Shown here: positions 33,904 through 44,914 of the stretch, one piece after another
Position numbering within the stretch: position 1 is the stretch's first letter
How the letters are laid out: the number at the start of each line of letters is the position of its first letter
Assembly: GCA_030052745.1 (NCBI GenBank)
Contig: JANBVO010000002.1
Location: 124,001-188,000 of the forward strand
Reading direction: 5' to 3'
Length of the DNA: 64,000 nucleotides
DNA from: Pleurostoma richardsiae
Lineage: Eukaryota; Ascomycota; Sordariomycetes; Calosphaeriales; Pleurostomataceae
The notes under the pieces: model-generated
Database searches by the model: none
Seen by the model: the letters and a program-made list of their open reading frames with translations, nothing else
What the model was told of the DNA's origin: nothing
Program-made: the position numbers and the translations under genes

Positions 33904-35327
33904 ATGCAGCGGTCGGGCGCGACGCCGATCCAGAATGCCACTTCCCTTTTCTCCGGCTTCAGTTTCGGCTCCAGCACAATCATCACCGGCGGCGGCGCCG
34001 GCAACAGCACCACCAGCAGCCGATCGAGACCCGGCACGAGCTCGGGCGAGCCGCAGGACCAGAGCCAGCAGCAGCAGTACAGGCCCAACGTCCTGACCAA
34101 AGACCGCAAGAGCTCCTCCAGCCGCAAATCATCCTTCTCCTCCCCGTCCAAGAGCGGCAAGCGCCGGGCCAACTCCAGCTCCTCCGCGACCAATGGCATC
34201 GGGATTGCCATCGTGACAGACGACGCAGTTCCTCCCGCCTTGCCCGACTTCGCGCTGGCTGCCGCCGCGAAGCTGTCCCGCGAGACAGAGGCCCTCCAGT
34301 CCCCCGCCTCCGACTACTCCTTCTCCAGGATGCTGAGCCGCACGGCTCCCACGCCGACAAACGGCTATTCGGCGTCGGCGCTGGCTCCTCCACCCACCGT
34401 TGGAGGGCAGACTGAGTCCTCGATCGTATACCAGCACATACATGAAATGGCCAGCAAGAGGATATCTACGCTGGATTACCTGCGGAAAACGTACGTGTGT
34501 CCCTTGTAATCACATTTCTCTGGGAGGACCGCAGAGATGCTCACTGACTTCTCGTCTATAGGCACGAAGGCAGAGTGTACTGGTTTAACACCCTCCTTTT
34601 CGACAAGCCCGACCTTGCACGCATGCCCTACTTCGATTCTCGCAAACTCGCCCGCCGGGCGACCAACTACCTCCTCCTCGGTCTATCCCTCCCCACCGTT
34701 ATCGACCTAAACTCTTCGACGCCCCTCGAATTCCTCCGAAGTCTCAACACCCTCTTGACCGAGTTCGACTCCTTCCAGCAGCTGCACTCTGAGAATGGCA
34801 GCGCCTCAAGCTCGCTGTCGCGCGCACGCCTCCCGCAGATGTTCCGTCGCGCCGCTCCGAGCTCCAAGGGCCGGCGCAGCAGCGCGGCCAACGACATCGG
34901 CTACACGCTGGAGCCTGTAGACAGCAACAGCGGCAGCGGGGGCAACATCCCGGCGTCATCATCGGGTGGCGCGCCGGGCAGCGGGGGTGCGAGTGTCATC
35001 ACGTTCGCGGCGAGCGAGACCGACCTGCTTCCCGGGGAGGAGTACATTCACCTGCTGACGCCGAGCCTGCCCTTCGACCCTGACTTCTTCGAGACGTTCG
35101 CGACGCTGTGCGATGTGCTCATCGACTGCTACACGAGGCTGCTCAGCCTGCTGCCCACGCCGCGCGAGTGCCAGGGGCCTGTAGCGGAACTGTTCACAAA
35201 GGCGGACGCCAAGGTCCGTAAGCTCATAATACAGGGCGTCGTCAAGGAGTTTGAGGACTCGAGCAGGGCGGGTGTCAGGACGGAGGTAGCCAATGTAGGG
35301 AAGGTTGTCCTGAGCGGACTTATGTGA
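33904..35327 (+). CDS. conserved-looking Ser-rich fungal protein of unknown function
   Basis: Two exons: 33904-34490 and 34562-35327; 451 codons, 450 aa. The first 150 residues are Ser/Thr/Gly-rich and disordered. Then a structured core begins: YQHIHEMASKRISTLDYLRK across the intron to THEGRVYWFNTLLFDKPDL, ARRATNYLLLGLSLPTVIDL and LEFLRSLNTLLTEFDSF. After another Ser/Gly-rich linker, the end returns to a folded segment: EYIHLLTPSLPFDPDFFETF, LCDVLIDCYTRLLSLLP and KADAKVRKLIIQGVVKEFED. No enzyme motif is visible. The two helical blocks either side of a variable linker suggest a scaffold, but this is inference. I do not recognise the family. Confidence 0.75.
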
Positions 35328-36833
35328 AATCCGTTGTGATATTATTGAACGGCGCTGGGGGTGACTATCCTTGAGGGAGTTTACGGACCGTCTTGTCTGG
35401 AGTTTGCATAATGGAGCACGTCTGGGATATTTGTGGCCGGCATCTGATGGTCTCTTCAGGAAGGTGGAAATGGGTTGCAAGCATGCATGAGCTTTCTCCT
35501 CTTTTCGCGATATCCGTACCTCTTTTGGCATTTCCTCGACTGGCTCTGGCTAGCAGACGTATCGAAGTTTCTAATGAGATCGAATGAAGTTGACAGCATA
35601 GACGTCCTTCTCACGGCCTAAGCTATCTATACTGGTGATGTTCTAGAAAAAGTAACCGCAGTGACCGACCGAAGCAAAGCAAAAATTGGATGAGCTCATC
35701 AGAAACCATAACGCATTTTGCAATCGTCAGCGATGGTTGCACCTCCATTTAGGTAGGTTCCACCTCAGTGCTTGACTCTATAATGGTATTCATCATAAGA
35801 ACTCCGACAAAGCCAACTTCCCACCGTAAAGGCCCCCTGAACGGACTCTTCCCATCTCCTCAGCCCAAAAGGCAACCTGAAAGCCAGATAGGCATGAAGT
35901 GATAGGAAAAAAGGTAAATGAACCCCCTCGCACCAAGAATGAGCCCCATCGAGTAACCCGTCACGAGAGACGGGCAATCGCATAACTTTCGAATCTCGAC
36001 GAAAACCTCTCAAGCCAGCCCTTGATGCTCCCAGCACCAGGCCCGCCCAGCGGCTGCCCGCCATCGAACAGCGGCCCAACGCAGACCACAGCAGCGCGGC
36101 GCCAAAGGCCAGCGGAGCGCGGACTCATATCTTCGTCCATGGGGTCTCCAGGCCAGGGACCGGCGAGCGGCACCGCGGAGCCGACTGTAAGATGTGTCGG
36201 CGAGGCAGGGCCGAGACGGGCCAGACAAGGAGCAGGGCGGCAGAGATCAGCCGCGGCGTGCTTCTATGGCGGCGCTTTTCAGCACTCCCTCTTTCCCCGA
36301 AGAGATGAGGATGTCCGGGGACTTTCTCCCGAAGCAAGTTGGTTTAGTGAGATGCGACGGCCCTCAGAGGGGTGAAGCATCTCCGTACGGAGCTTCGATA
36401 GCGATTTGTTGGGCGAGGGGGTTGAAGAAGGAAGAGAGAGAAGGAGAAGCAGCTTGGGAGAATTTTGAGGTTGTTTTATTTTTCAGAAGCAGAGGTGGGG
36501 CTGCCTGGGGCTGGCTGCCAGCTGCCACCAATCTGTACGGCGCAGGCGCGCGGTTCGTGTGGGCCTGGCGCGAACCGACGTGCCTTGGCTACGTACCTGC
36601 TGCCAGAGCAGGCGTCAAATTGATGTCGACTCGAAGTGCAAAGAAGCTTCAACGTCGAGTACCTAAGTTTCGCCGCGCCGTCACTCGCACGCCTTCCTCG
36701 CCTATAAATTCTGCTCCTTCAAGGCTGTGAGCGACACCTGAACAACGCCAAAACCTCGAGGGCGGTCTCGAGGGCGTTTGGCTGCTTGTGAACAAGGGAG
36801 TAACACAGTACCTCGACAAAGACCGCCAACGCA
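35328..36833. other. intergenic
   Basis: 1.5 kb between two plus-strand genes. Holds a TATA element (next entry) and short GTACCT motifs near 36594 and 36660. Nothing coding recognised. Confidence 0.5.
36703..36708 (+). promoter_or_regulatory. possible TATA box of RAE1
   Basis: TATAAA on the plus strand lies 126 bp above the RAE1 ATG at 36834, a normal spacing. No further element was identified. Confidence 0.4.
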
Positions 36834-38092
36834 ATGTCAGGCCTCTTCGGTTCCGCCTCGTCCTCGCCGGCGGCCAACACCGTCGGAGACCTCAAGAACG
36901 ACGTGGCTGTCGCGAACCCGCCCGAGGACAGCATCTCGGACCTCGCCTTCAACCCCAACCCGACCGACGCCAAGGACTTCCTGGCCGTGGCGAGCTGGGA
37001 CAAGAAGGTTCGCATCTACGAGGTTCTCGCCAACGGCCAGGCTGAGGGCCGTCATCTGTACGAGAACGATGGACCTGTGTTCAGCTGCGACTATTTCAAG
37101 GTACGAACAACGACTGTCAAGGTCTCCCTTTAGCCAGCGGGCAAGTATCCAGAAGTGAGAACTCTATAGCTAAACGAAGGCTCTCCCTGTCTCTAGGACG
37201 GTACCAAGGTCGTCTCTGGCGGCGCCGACAAGCAAGCCAAGGTGTGCGACGTGTCGACGGGCCAGACGGCTCAGGTAGCAGCTCACGACGGCCCAGTCCG
37301 CTGCGTGCGCTGGTTCGAGGCCGGCGGCTCGCCAATGGTGGTGACGGGGTCGTGGGACAAGACGGTCCGGTACTGGGATTTGCGGCAGAGCCAGCCGGTC
37401 GCGACGGTGCAGTGCCAGGAGCGCGTGTATACGATGGACGTGCGCGGCGACCTGCTCGTGGTCGGGACGGCGGACCGCTACATCAACGTCATCAACCTCA
37501 AAGACCCGACGAAGTTCTACAAGACTCTGCAGAGCCCACTCAAGTGGCAGACTCGCGTCGTTAGCTGCTTCACGGATGCTGCTGGCTTCGCCATTGGTAG
37601 CATTGAGGGCCGGTGCGCCATTCAGTACGTGGAGGATAAGGATGCCCAGTACGTTTCACCACACTACCATTTACAGCCTGTATCGGGATTTTCGAACCGT
37701 GGCGGGAGATTTGCTAACCAGGACACCTCTACAGGTCGAACTTCTCATTTAAGTGCCACCGGGATCCGCCGACGGGCAATGTCACCAACGTCTACGCCGT
37801 CAACGACATCTCGTTCCACCCGGTGCACGGCACCTTCTCGACGGCCGGCTCGGACGGCACCTTCCACTTCTGGGACAAGGACGCGAAGCACCGGCTCAAG
37901 GGCTACCCGAACGTGGGCGGCAGCATCACCGCCACGACCTTCAACAAGAACGGCGGCATCTTCGCCTACGCCATTAGCTATGACTGGTCGAAGGGCTACC
38001 AGGGAAACAACCCGCAGTACCCGATCAAGGTCATGCTCCACCCCGTGCAGGCGGACGAGTGCAAGCCGCGGCCCAGCGCGAAGAAGCGGTAA
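36834..38092 (+). CDS. GLE2: RAE1/GLE2 WD40 mRNA-export nucleoporin
   Basis: Three exons: 36834-37100, 37197-37648 and 37735-38092; 359 codons, 358 aa. The start MSGLFGSASSSP leads into a WD40 propeller. Repeats include DSISDLAFNP..AVASWDKKVRIYEV, DGTKVVSGGADKQAKVCDV, GSPMVVTGSWDKTVRYWDL, a variable VYTMDVRGDLLVVGTAD, and FHPVHGTFSTAGSDGTFHFWDK. RAE1 is about 350 aa in all fungi and binds the GLEBS motif of a nucleoporin to help mRNA leave the nucleus, and it also works in mitosis. Intron 2 has a CTAAC branch site. Two nuclear-pore genes, this and POM33, occur in the window but are 23 kb apart. Confidence 0.95.
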
Positions 38093-38635
38093 GCGGGGGT
38101 AGGTTTGCGGAATGGGGTAAGGTGAGGTTCCCGAAGAGGAAGGGGAATGGGCAGCGGGATGGAAATGTCCCCTCAGAACTTCTGGTGGTTTTGTCCAGCC
38201 AGAGGATCAGGTTGCCGTGAGAGAGTACGTGGTTCGAGGGGCGTTGCCGGTTTACTGCAACGGGTGTTCTTGGGATGGAACAAAACGGGATACGATACCA
38301 TACGAAGAAGAGCAATTGAAACACATTGTTGAATCGAACCCCGATTTAGGGCCGTAACTGTATTCAGTCTGATTCTGAACATGACAAGATAGGAGAGTCT
38401 CAAGCTATTGAGCGAGATCATCATGAAGACATTCATTACAAGAGATTGTACAGTCAATTCCATGCGCCGAGTAGAGACCGACCAGATTCTGGCGCCGAGG
38501 TCATCGTCCATCGTCCATCACAGGGCCGAGTTTCGCAACCATAACCGGGAAAGCAAATAAACACAACACGAAATCACAACCAAAAGACTCCGGTCCGAGG
38601 GTTTTCATACTGTCACAGAAGTCCCGCACTGTGGT
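38093..38635. other. convergent 3' intergenic
   Basis: 543 bp between RAE1 and the small minus-strand gene. Nothing recognised. Confidence 0.5.
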
Positions 38636-39421
38636 TCACAGGGCATGCTTGGCCTTGCTCTCGCCGCCGAACACGTCCTCCACCAGGCCCTTCCACAGGT
38701 CCCTGAGCATGCCGCCCTCGGGCCCCTGGCCCTTGGCCGGCTCGGGCGCGTGGGCGAAGCTCAGCTCAACGCCGTCGACGCCCATGCCCTCGACCTCGGT
38801 CAGGGCGGACGCGGGCAGCACGACGTCCGGGCTGGCGGCGACGACGGAGATCTGCGGGGCGGGCAGGGGCCCGTCCTGGACCTCGGGGGCGAAGCCGGTG
38901 CGGTCGGGGGAGTAGTTGTCCGGCAGCAGGGGCACGCGCAGGGCGGGCTGCGGCTCCGGGGAGGCGGCGTCGAGGGAGGGCAGGACGGCGAAGTCGACGG
39001 CGGAGGTGTCGAGGCGGGCGGCGGTGCGGGGGGAGGTGTGGAAGGTCTGCATGAGGGGGATGTTCATCCGGTTGGGGTTTGGCAGGGGCCGGTGGGAGGT
39101 TGTGGTGGTCATGCGGCGGGAGGACTGCAAAGATATGGGATTAGTTCCGTGCTGTTCGTGCAACCGGTGACGCACACCGTATATTGTTTAAACGTATATA
39201 TATCATCTCCAGCGGTGGAGACGTCGAGGTTCTGGAAGGAGACTTACCTCGGAGGCATCGTTGCTACTCCTGCCATCGGCGGCCGATTCCAGCTCCTTGC
39301 GGACGCGGGCGGCAGCGGTCTTGGAGGCATTGGTGATGAGGTTGCTGCTCGGCCGGGGAGCCGCGGCAGTGGTGCTCAGCGAGCGGGTGAGCTTTGCGAT
39401 GGGACCAGTGACTCTCGTCAT
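38636..39421 (-). CDS. small uncharacterised protein, possible mitochondrial presequence
   Basis: Two exons: 39248-39421 and 38636-39124, intron 123 nt; 221 codons, 220 aa. The first 45 residues (MTRVTGPIAKLTRSLSTTAA, then more Arg/Lys/Ala) are basic, Ser-rich and lack acidic residues, which suggests mitochondrial import. The remainder is Pro-rich with PNRMNIPLMQTFHTSPRTAA, LRVPLLPDNYSPDRTGFAPE and a final helical LRDLWKGLVEDVFGG. I see no known domain. The frame is well supported by GTAAGT and TTTGCAG signals with uninterrupted phase. Confidence 0.6.
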
Positions 39422-40948
39422 TGTGTGGGATTGATGTGCGGCTAGAGCTGGAATTGACGGGTCGGAGACCGGCAAGTGGATGGACGATCACGGGGAGGTT
39501 GGATGGAGGACGATGCGGGAGATTGAGACTGAAGCCCGGGCGGATGGGGGGGACGGGGCAGACGGTTAATAAGGCGTCGGAGGTCCGGAACGAGGGGACG
39601 GTGGGAGGGATGAGGAAGCAATGCTGCGGGAGACACCAGACGATGGGGGAGCTGGTCACTACGGCTGCATGTGCTGCACTGCCGGGTGCTGGCTGGTAGA
39701 TCGGCCCAATCAAGAGGTGGAGAGATGCCGGTTAGAGTTGGAGGTAGCGCACCAGAGCAGGCAGATCACGCGTGTCCACGAACACTATCAGGAACGATGC
39801 GTCGATACTTTCGGTTGCTGTCCGACAAGACTCGTATGACGGCAGCATTGCACGGCGACAGGCCGTGTTTCACCGCTGCTGATGCCAGAGATAACGACCC
39901 TCCCTGTGCCTGTCCCCGTAACCCCTTACCAAAACAAACTCTCCCTCCTTTCCCTTTCCCCCCAGTCAGCTCGACTCAACTCATCTCAACAGTTCAGAGT
40001 CATCAGAGTCACCCATGCCATCCGGCTACCGTTCCCTGGGGTCTCTCGACAGCGGGGCCCGGTTCCGTTGAGGGGAGCTTGGGCCGCTGTGCGCCGCGAG
40101 CGCCTCACCAATCGTCGAGGCGGTCAACCTTCCCCGGACTTGGCTGTTCCCCCTTTCGGCCTAGGCTGGAGCCAACAAATTGGCTCCCCCCGGGACGGAG
40201 CTACTTTTAATCTACCGGCCCCGCTGCCCGGGCTCCGGCAACGGGATGTTGGATGCCTTCAAGGCTCAACGCCAGTTGACTGACAGCTTTGATAGACAGC
40301 ATGCTCTCTTCCACCGGGCAAGGTAAAGCGACATGGTTCAGCAGGCATCCCGTCTCCTTACTGACTTCCCGTCCCGACCCTCCTTGATGTCTTCCTGCGC
40401 GCATGGCCTGCTGTCTCCTTCAGATCCCTCAACTCTAGGTGGTGAGCGTCGAGATACGGCAAGCACATATAGAGTACATTGCCAGCCCCGAGAGTTCGAG
40501 TCTGGACCCGATCAGAACCAGGCACAAGCTTGCCACCGCCGAAAGGGGTTACCCTGAGAGTCTGCCGGCACTCCTTGCCGTCCAGGCCGTTCACGTCAAG
40601 GAAAACGTGAAATTGTCCTCAGGGCCGATTTGTCATGAGCGCGTCGTTCTACGTCAGTGAGCCAAATACTTCGAGCTCGATTTGACAAGGCTGGCCAATC
40701 TAGTGAGTGCTCATTTTCAGCCCGCGCCAGCTACAAAGGCCCTCACAAGTGTGTTGCCAAAGCCTACGGTCGACTGTTGCCTCATCAATAGAGCAAAGCG
40801 GTCGCCAGCATTGTCCCATTAGTAGGACTGGGGGAGATAGGTTCGAACGTGATTTCATTCATTGCAGTTCTGAGACGATAAGATAACGCGGGTCCCACTG
40901 AGTGCCTTTACGTACAGGGGGATCCTCGTCCTCTATCTCAGCCCCTAT
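39422..40948. other. intergenic
   Basis: 1.5 kb with no recognised gene. A TTCGAAC loop-like string near 40850 was examined and rejected as a tRNA. Confidence 0.5.
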
Positions 40949-41320
40949 TCAGTCTTTCTTCTGAGCTTTTGCCCAGCGCTCATCCCACACCGCGAGCTTG
41001 GTCTTCATTTCTTCCTTCGCAAATTCAGGATCAGGAGTGCTCGAGGCCGTGAGCACTGTCACTCTCTCAGTTACACTGGGCCCCTTAGAAAGGTAGGGTC
41101 CCAGCATCTCCGCGTTGGGCTTCTGGTCTCCTCTACTAGAATCAGAGTAAGTCAACAAGGACGTATTCTATATCAGTTACTCACTTGCCCTCCTCCGTGA
41201 TAGTTGCTGATGGAGTAGAAGTGTTCGCCATCACTCTTGAAAGAACGGGACTAGTATTTCAATGTGTTTATGCAGAGGCGTTACCAGTATTCTCTTGATT
41301 GCTTCAGCGCCTGTCGCCAT
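40949..41320 (-). CDS. small protein of unknown function (94 aa)
   Basis: Three exons are proposed: 41285-41320, 41189-41250 and 40949-41135; 285 nt, 94 aa. The joined protein reads smoothly, with SRSFKSDGEHFYSISNYHGG, then DQKPNAEMLGPYL, ERVTVLTASSTPDPEFAKEE and a basic DERWAKAQKKD tail. Two features are odd. Intron 1 would be only 34 nt, below the usual fungal minimum. Intron 2 needs a GC donor (GG|GCAAGTGAG), since the overlapping GTGAGT donor leads to a stop. No domain recognised. The gene diverges from the C2H2 gene 430 bp away. It could instead be a recently damaged gene. Confidence 0.45.
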
Positions 41321-41749
41321 AGACAGACTATTGGATTAAAAGAGGAATCATGCCTCTTAAATATTGCTTGTGCCATTCTCATATCTGGTCATTCCCACGT
41401 CAACTCAGGAGTGCACGCTTGATATCTCGAACGCTCTCCCCGTCCGCACAATGTGCTTTCACCCTCCGTGTGTACGCGCTTCATCGATGACTGTGCATCA
41501 ACTTCGGCGAGCTGGCATGATTGGGCGATCTCGACGCACCTGCATGTCCAGCGCACACATGTGCGCCCCGCACTCAGCCTTACTTGAAATACCTCAGTCA
41601 GTATTTTCTCCGCGGTTGTCATATCAGACGTTGCTGGGGAGATAGTCGATGGACATAAGGGAAAAGGTTGCATAGTTGGCCATCTTGGACACTTTACTTG
41701 CTATTCCCTGTCCCGACCGGGACTTATTCCTTCTGGGGCACCAGACGCG
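41321..41749. other. divergent upstream region
   Basis: 429 bp between the small protein gene and the C2H2 gene. Nothing further recognised. Confidence 0.4.
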
Positions 41750-43664
41750 ATGGATAAACGCCCTCGGTATTTGAGGATTTGGAACTGTGTGAGTAGCCGC
41801 ACATTCCTCTTGATAACTCGAATCTAACTCTTCCTTGCATTACTGCGGCTTCGCGTTCATGTCGATAGACACAACCCCGGTTTGTGTCAACTGTGACCAT
41901 CAGCGCTGCAGTTTGTGCGGAGATCAGGAATACCAAGTGGCTGTTGACCCTCGTGGCGCCGGTGGTGGCAAACTGCTGAAGAAACCACGAGCGACAGAAG
42001 CCAGCGTGAGGCCGTCGTCTAGCTCAGAGGATTCTCATACAGGCAACTCGAGCCGTCGGACAGTGTCGGGGGATCGAGCAGATGCACCTTCTGCCATGGG
42101 AGCCGCAATGACCCTGACTTCAACAGAGAACAGTTTAATTCAGACTGCTACCACTCCGAGTAACTCTCCGATGACGCACGCAGCCTTGTATACACCAGAA
42201 GTTCCCTCATGGATGGTGCCGTCTCGGACAGACCCGACTTTCAGGGAAAGCAAGCGCAAGTGGTTCGAGAATGATGGTATGAGCGAAACGTCACCCTATT
42301 CGAGCTGTGAATTAATTGTTTCAGTACCGTTATCTTCGGAATACATGGCGAATACCCCGGAGATGTCACAAATCGCCGTCGCAACGAGCCGCGCAACTCT
42401 TGTAGAGATGCTGTTCAAGTCAACCGCTACTATAAGTGGCCAAGTTCTTGCACATAGGTCGAAAAAACCTGAACCTGAATCCCCACAAATTAGGCAGAGC
42501 GCCCAAGACTCGGGGGGTTCAAGTCCCCTCAACTCAGAGTCAAGCGAAACAGAGTCGAGCTCGTTGTCAGACAGCTCTGACGATCACATACTGGAATTGC
42601 CGAAAGGATATCCTTTCCTCTCGGTGGAGCGCCTGGTGTTCCAGAAAGTATGGGAATCGTTCTGCGCATGGCAGAAGCGAGGGCAAACAACAGTTCAGGG
42701 ATCCTGCGGAGGCAGCGAGCCGCCAACACGAACAGCGCATGCAGAGACACGATCGACGAAGAGAATACAACAGGATCCGGATTCCTCCGACCGCGCCACC
42801 ACTGGCCTTGAGCCCGAGGCTATGAGAAATAAGCGTCAAAAACGATTGCCCGAACCCAGGCTTCTCTTGGCTTGCCACTTCTATAAGAAGGACCCTGAAC
42901 GCAATGGGCGCTGCGAAACGCAAGGCTGGAAGACCATCTCCCATGTCAAGCAACACTTCAAGAGGGTACACCACCGATCTCATTACTGTCCGAGATGCAA
43001 TGAAAACTTTAGAGATGAACAGGCTCGCGACGACCATATAGAGCGTATGCCGCTCGAGCCCTGCACACGCCGGCCATATGACGGCCCGACACCTATTCTG
43101 TCCGCTGCAGCCCGACAGCTGGACAAGAGGGTCGATCCAAAGCTGTCTCTAGAACAACAATGGTATAGTGTATGGGATATTCTCTTCCCTGGTGCCCCGC
43201 GCCCAGCGACGGTAACCATCGATCCCGAAGTGTCCGGCCAAGCGCTGTCCCTCCGCGACTTTATGGTCTCGGAAGGGCCGCAGGTAATCAGGAGAGCGTT
43301 AGACGAGACTGGACTAGTCGTTTGGCTCGTTCCCGAAGGGGAAAGGCACTTGGAGGCCCTACAACACAGAGTATATGCTGAGGCACTCGACCGTATTTGG
43401 GATCTATGGAGAGCATGGTTAGCAACTAGGCGCGCAACAACGACACTGGCCTCAAGCTCCCCGTCTCGTTCGATGGGGTTTGCTTCGACCGTGGCACCTC
43501 AGACTGGAGAGAGCTCAACCGAAAACCAGCTCTCATTTGAGAATGGACCGCAAGACCAGGAATATGGCGACTTGTTGCATAGCCCCAGCCTCACAGGCTG
43601 GTTCGGCCCGCAGGACGACCTTCCGGCGAGCGGTTCCACCCTGGACGAAGAAAACAGCTCCTGA
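41750..43664 (+). CDS. fungal C2H2-type zinc finger protein
   Basis: The bulk is one open frame from 41859 to 43664. It is Ser-rich for 270 residues, then holds FLSVERLVFQKVWESFCAW and a C2H2 region of the fungal type: LACHFYKKDPERNGRCETQGW, VKQHFKRVHHRSHYCPRCNENF and DDHIERMPLEPCTRR. Near the start, CVNCDHQRCSLC is a metal-binding cluster. The first ATG in frame is 41859. However, an upstream exon at 41750-41788 ends in ..IWNC and would continue as HYCGF, giving the W-x-C-x2-C-G pattern that such proteins carry before the second cysteine pair. That model (621 aa) needs an intron 41789-41837 with a GTGAGT donor and a CTAAC branch but TG instead of AG at the acceptor. A regulatory role is inferred from the fingers only. 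Confidence 0.72.
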
Positions 43665-43842
43665 CCACGGGGTGAAAGGAAAAGCTTTACTTATCCTGGG
43701 GGGCTGAAAAGAATGGAAAATCACAAGACGTGATCGGAATGATGAGCCCAAAAGATGACGCGACGACACCTATGTGATGTTCTATGTGGCTCACGATCAC
43801 CATCAAATGGGGCCCGCTCTTGTTGAGCCCGTCAGTCTACTC

Positions 43843-44914
43843 TCACAAGCTTTTCTCCACTTCTTCCACCATTTCTACCGTGTCCTTCCATTTTGCCCAT
43901 TCCGCCTCGCCCCCGGGAATTCCGCCGGTCAGCGGCAGCCTCGTACCATCGGTGTCACCTAGACCCCTGAGCCTGCTGATCGCCTCCTTAATGCCAGGCA
44001 CGCCGAAACGCACGACGATCTCCTCGATGGAGCTAACCTTGAACTGCAGTGCCCTCCGCTCCGCCACCTCCTGGGGCGTTGGTTGCTCCTTCACCGCCAG
44101 GTCGTACAGGCGCACCACGGTCTTGGGGAAGAAGCCGGCGGAGCCGTCGATGGCACCAGCGGCGCCGATGGAGACGACAGGAAGGAGCTGCTGCCCAAGG
44201 CCTGTGAAGGTGGAGAAGGCGACGTGGTCGATGGATGGGTGCAGGGCGATCTGAGCGTGGGCGGAGACGTCGCCGTGGGAGAGCTTGCAGCCCACTATGT
44301 TGGGATGCCGAGCAAGGGTGACAAAAGTCGAGACGGCGACCTTGACGTTGTTCGATACGCCAGGGTAGTGGTAGCTTTCAAAGCGGAATGAAATTGTCAG
44401 TGCCTCTTATCTTTATTCTATAGGGCTTAGGCCGTCAACTTGAGTGACACCCAGAAACTCACATCAGGATCGGTAAGGGGCTCCGGTCAGCCACGGCCGT
44501 GAACCACTGAACGATTCCCTCCTGCGTATTTGATGGGGCGAAATACCCTGGAACGAGGCACAACCCCCACTGCGCGCCGGCCTCTGCAGCGGCTTTGAGT
44601 TGGCTGATGACTTCCTCGATGTTCTGGGAAGCCGTGCCTGCGATGATGGGGTAGTCCTTGAAACCCTCCTTGTCAAGGGCTTGCCGCGCAGAAGAGAGCA
44701 CCTCGAACCGCTCCTGGTTGGATAGGTGGACGGCTTCGCCGGTGCTGCCGAGGATGACGAGCCCCCGGATGCCAGCGCGGGCCAGGTAGACGGAGTGAGC
44801 GGCTTGGGTGGCGGCGTCGAACGGCGCGGCGACGGGGTTGTAGCTGGCGGCCTTCTTGGAGACGAAGAAGGTCGGCACAGGGACGTAGACGCCTGGCGGC
44901 GGTGGAGATGCCAT
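43843..44914 (-). CDS. dihydrodipicolinate synthase / N-acetylneuraminate lyase family aldolase
   Basis: Two exons: 44463-44914 and 43843-44374, intron 88 nt; 328 codons, 327 aa. The family's landmarks are in order: GVYVPVPTFF at the start, LVILGSTGEAVHLSNQER (the GTTGE loop), GTASQNIEEVISQLKAAAEA, then the tyrosine in PILIYHYPGVS (Tyr152) and the Schiff-base Lys181 in NIVGCKLSH. The family splits or condenses pyruvate-type substrates. Fungi do not make lysine by the diaminopimelate route, so this is more likely a sugar-acid or 4-hydroxy-2-oxoglutarate type aldolase. Substrate cannot be told from sequence alone. It faces the C2H2 gene tail to tail, 178 bp apart. Confidence 0.9.

Noticed and set aside
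40846-40862. GGTTCGAAC string resembling a tRNA T-loop
   Set aside because: The flanks do not form the T-stem or an acceptor stem.
42513-42530. GGGGTTCAAGTCCCC, which looks like a tRNA T-arm, inside the C2H2 coding frame
   Set aside because: A box A-like TGGCCAAG lies about 85 bp before it, but no acceptor stem pairs and the stretch is coding. A chance match.
43843-44914. Lysine-biosynthesis role (true DapA) for the aldolase
   Set aside because: Fungi use the α-aminoadipate route for lysine, so the family match does not imply that reaction.
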